From Hyphomicrobiales bacterium (GTDB lineage Bacteria; Pseudomonadota; Alphaproteobacteria; Rhizobiales; Devosiaceae), in contig WFPQ01000298.1 in NCBI GenBank assembly GCA_015487515.1, forward strand, positions 1-6,517: a DNA stretch of 6,517 nt, given 5' to 3'. Position numbers and translations under genes: made by a program. The number at the start of each line of letters is the position of its first letter. The stretch's first letter is position 1. The notes beneath the pieces were generated by a model. The model saw only the letters and a program-made list of their open reading frames with translations. It ran no database searches and was not told where the DNA came from. Of this stretch, positions 5,712-6,517 are shown one piece after another.

Positions 5712-6071
5712 TGTCAGGTTCTCCTTGAACAACGAAAAAAATACAGTCCTGATCTGCAGCCTGATTAAAGAATCAAAAAAATCTGCCTAATATTTCATTA
5801 TGCCGGCAAATGCGGTTCTTGTTTGTTCTTTGCAAGCCGTCTTCAGCCTACACGCAGGCAGCAAAATATACAATTGCACGCAGTTGCCCGGTTTGGTTTT
5901 ATATTTGCAATCATTCGTGTTTTTCGTAGCCCGTTGCCTGTTACACTTGGCTGGACTGTTCCTGGATCCGTAATGTCAAATAATTTGTTCCGCTGGCTTC
6001 CATATTGCTTGTCACCTGGCCGTTACTGGTGTATGTAGCGAAAAATTTCCCTTAAAATCCAAGGAGAGAAC
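5712..6071. other. 360-bp divergent intergenic region between NYN gene and rpoZ
   Basis: This spacer is visibly richer in A and T than the flanking genes. It should hold both start regions: ribosome-binding sites AAGGAG at 5721-5726 (minus, NYN) and 6061-6066 (plus, rpoZ), and the promoters. Small dyads are TGATT-AAAG-AATCA (5762-5775) and ATTGCA/TGCAAT (5873-5878/5906-5911). No tRNA, structured RNA or credible small gene was seen; the only open frames lack ribosome-binding sites and resemble no known protein. I could not choose a convincing NYN promoter. Confidence 0.6.
6009..6037 (+). promoter_or_regulatory. weak candidate promoter for rpoZ
   Basis: TTGTCA (6009-6014) matches five of six -35 consensus bases and is followed after 17 bp by TATGTA (6032-6037), which keeps only the first three bases of the -10 box. 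Transcription would start near 6044, giving a leader of about 28 nt. Other weak pairs exist further upstream, so this is tentative. Confidence 0.3.
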
Positions 6072-6443
6072 GTGGCCCGCGTTACCGTTGAAGACTGCAT
6101 AAAAAAAGTCGAAAACCGTTTTGATCTCATTCTCATGTCCGCCCATCGCGCACGCCTGATTGCCAATGGGGCCGATATCACGGTTCCCCGCGACAATGAC
6201 AAGAACCCGGTTGTCGCCCTTCGCGAGATCGGTGCGGGCACCCTGTCACCCCAGGATCTTGAAGAAGACCTGATCCATTCCCTCCAGCATTATGTCGAGG
6301 TCGATGAGCCCGAAGAGGCCATTGAATCTCCCATAGAGGGCATTGATGGCCCCGGCGAAGCGATCACCTTTGATTCCATGAGTGAGGAAGACCTGCTCCG
6401 GGGTATCGAGGGGCTTTCTCCCCCGGATCGCCGGGATGATTGA
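6072..6443 (+). CDS. rpoZ: DNA-directed RNA polymerase omega subunit
   Basis: A 123-residue omega subunit, which binds the beta' subunit, helps RNA polymerase assemble and in many bacteria forms part of a ppGpp-binding site. Residues 1-56 carry the conserved core: [20 protein letters not shown], then [11 protein letters not shown] (24-34) and [12 protein letters not shown] (42-53), with [20 protein letters not shown] (62-81), seen in alphaproteobacterial members. The remaining tail is acidic and poorly conserved. The start is GTG, not ATG: it sits 5 nt after AAGGAG, and the protein begins with the expected ARVTVEDC. It is divergent from the NYN gene. A strong terminator follows 35 nt after the stop codon, so it is probably transcribed alone or largely so, even if a relA/spoT homologue lies beyond the window as in related genomes. 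Confidence 0.96.
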   Translation: MARVTVEDCIKKVENRFDLILMSAHRARLIANGADITVPRDNDKNPVVALREIGAGTLSPQDLEEDLIHSLQHYVEVDEPEEAIESPIEGIDGPGEAITFDSMSEEDLLRGIEGLSPPDRRDD

Positions 6444-6478
6444 TCGGACGTGATTCTGCTTTATAGTCAACTCGATTT

Positions 6479-6505
6479 GGCGTCGGTTTTGCCGGCGCCT
6501 TTTTT
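6479..6505 (+). terminator. intrinsic terminator after rpoZ
   Basis: GGCGTCGG (6479-6486) pairs with CCGGCGCC (6492-6499) over 8 bp including one G-U pair, with a 5-nt loop TTTTG, and is followed immediately by six T residues (6500-6505). This is a textbook Rho-independent terminator, 35 nt past the rpoZ stop codon. Confidence 0.93.
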
Positions 6506-6517
6506 GTCTGTTCTTCG

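Noticed and set aside
5823..6038. 71-codon frame in the rpoZ upstream spacer
   Set aside because: It has a TTG start without a ribosome-binding site, no resemblance to a known protein, and is likely chance opening in noncoding DNA.

Overview
The window looks like ordinary chromosomal DNA from an alphaproteobacterium of moderate GC content. The best evidence is the omega subunit at the right end, whose N-terminal half has the alphaproteobacterial form ([10 protein letters not shown]..., [12 protein letters not shown]). The gene order also fits: soluble lytic transglycosylase / dapA / smpB / family-5-type uracil-DNA glycosylase / NYN-domain protein / rpoZ is, from memory, a neighbourhood recurring in several alphaproteobacterial orders, usually with a relA/spoT homologue after rpoZ. 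I cannot name the genus.

Layout. Left block, minus strand: an alpha/beta-hydrolase-fold gene cut by the left edge (1-484), preceded by a 682-residue exported lytic transglycosylase (599-2647). A 288-bp divergent spacer (2648-2935) separates it from the plus-strand pair dapA (2936-3817) and smpB (3821-4306), which are 3 nt apart. smpB converges, across 69 bp, on a minus-strand pair: an NYN-domain protein (5139-5711) followed by a uracil-DNA glycosylase (4376-5041). A second divergent spacer of 360 bp (5712-6071) leads to rpoZ (6072-6443, GTG start), which is followed by a convincing intrinsic terminator (6479-6505) before the window ends.

How the genes fit together. These are mostly housekeeping functions: peptidoglycan cleavage (slt), the first committed step of diaminopimelate/lysine synthesis and so of peptidoglycan precursors (dapA), ribosome rescue (smpB), base-excision repair of uracil (UDG), probable RNA cleavage (NYN) and RNA polymerase assembly (rpoZ). 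slt and dapA share a divergent control region and both concern the cell wall, but co-regulation is only an inference.

I see no mobile element, CRISPR array, tRNA, rRNA, toxin-antitoxin pair, defence island or clearly new multi-gene system. Points worth a second look: the hydrolase has glycine where the catalytic serine should be; the dapA leader holds three overlapping arms that can pair in mutually exclusive ways plus a 22-bp-phased direct repeat; an 18-bp tandem duplication repeats a ribosome-binding site just before the glycosylase; and 8-base homopolymers occur inside three genes.
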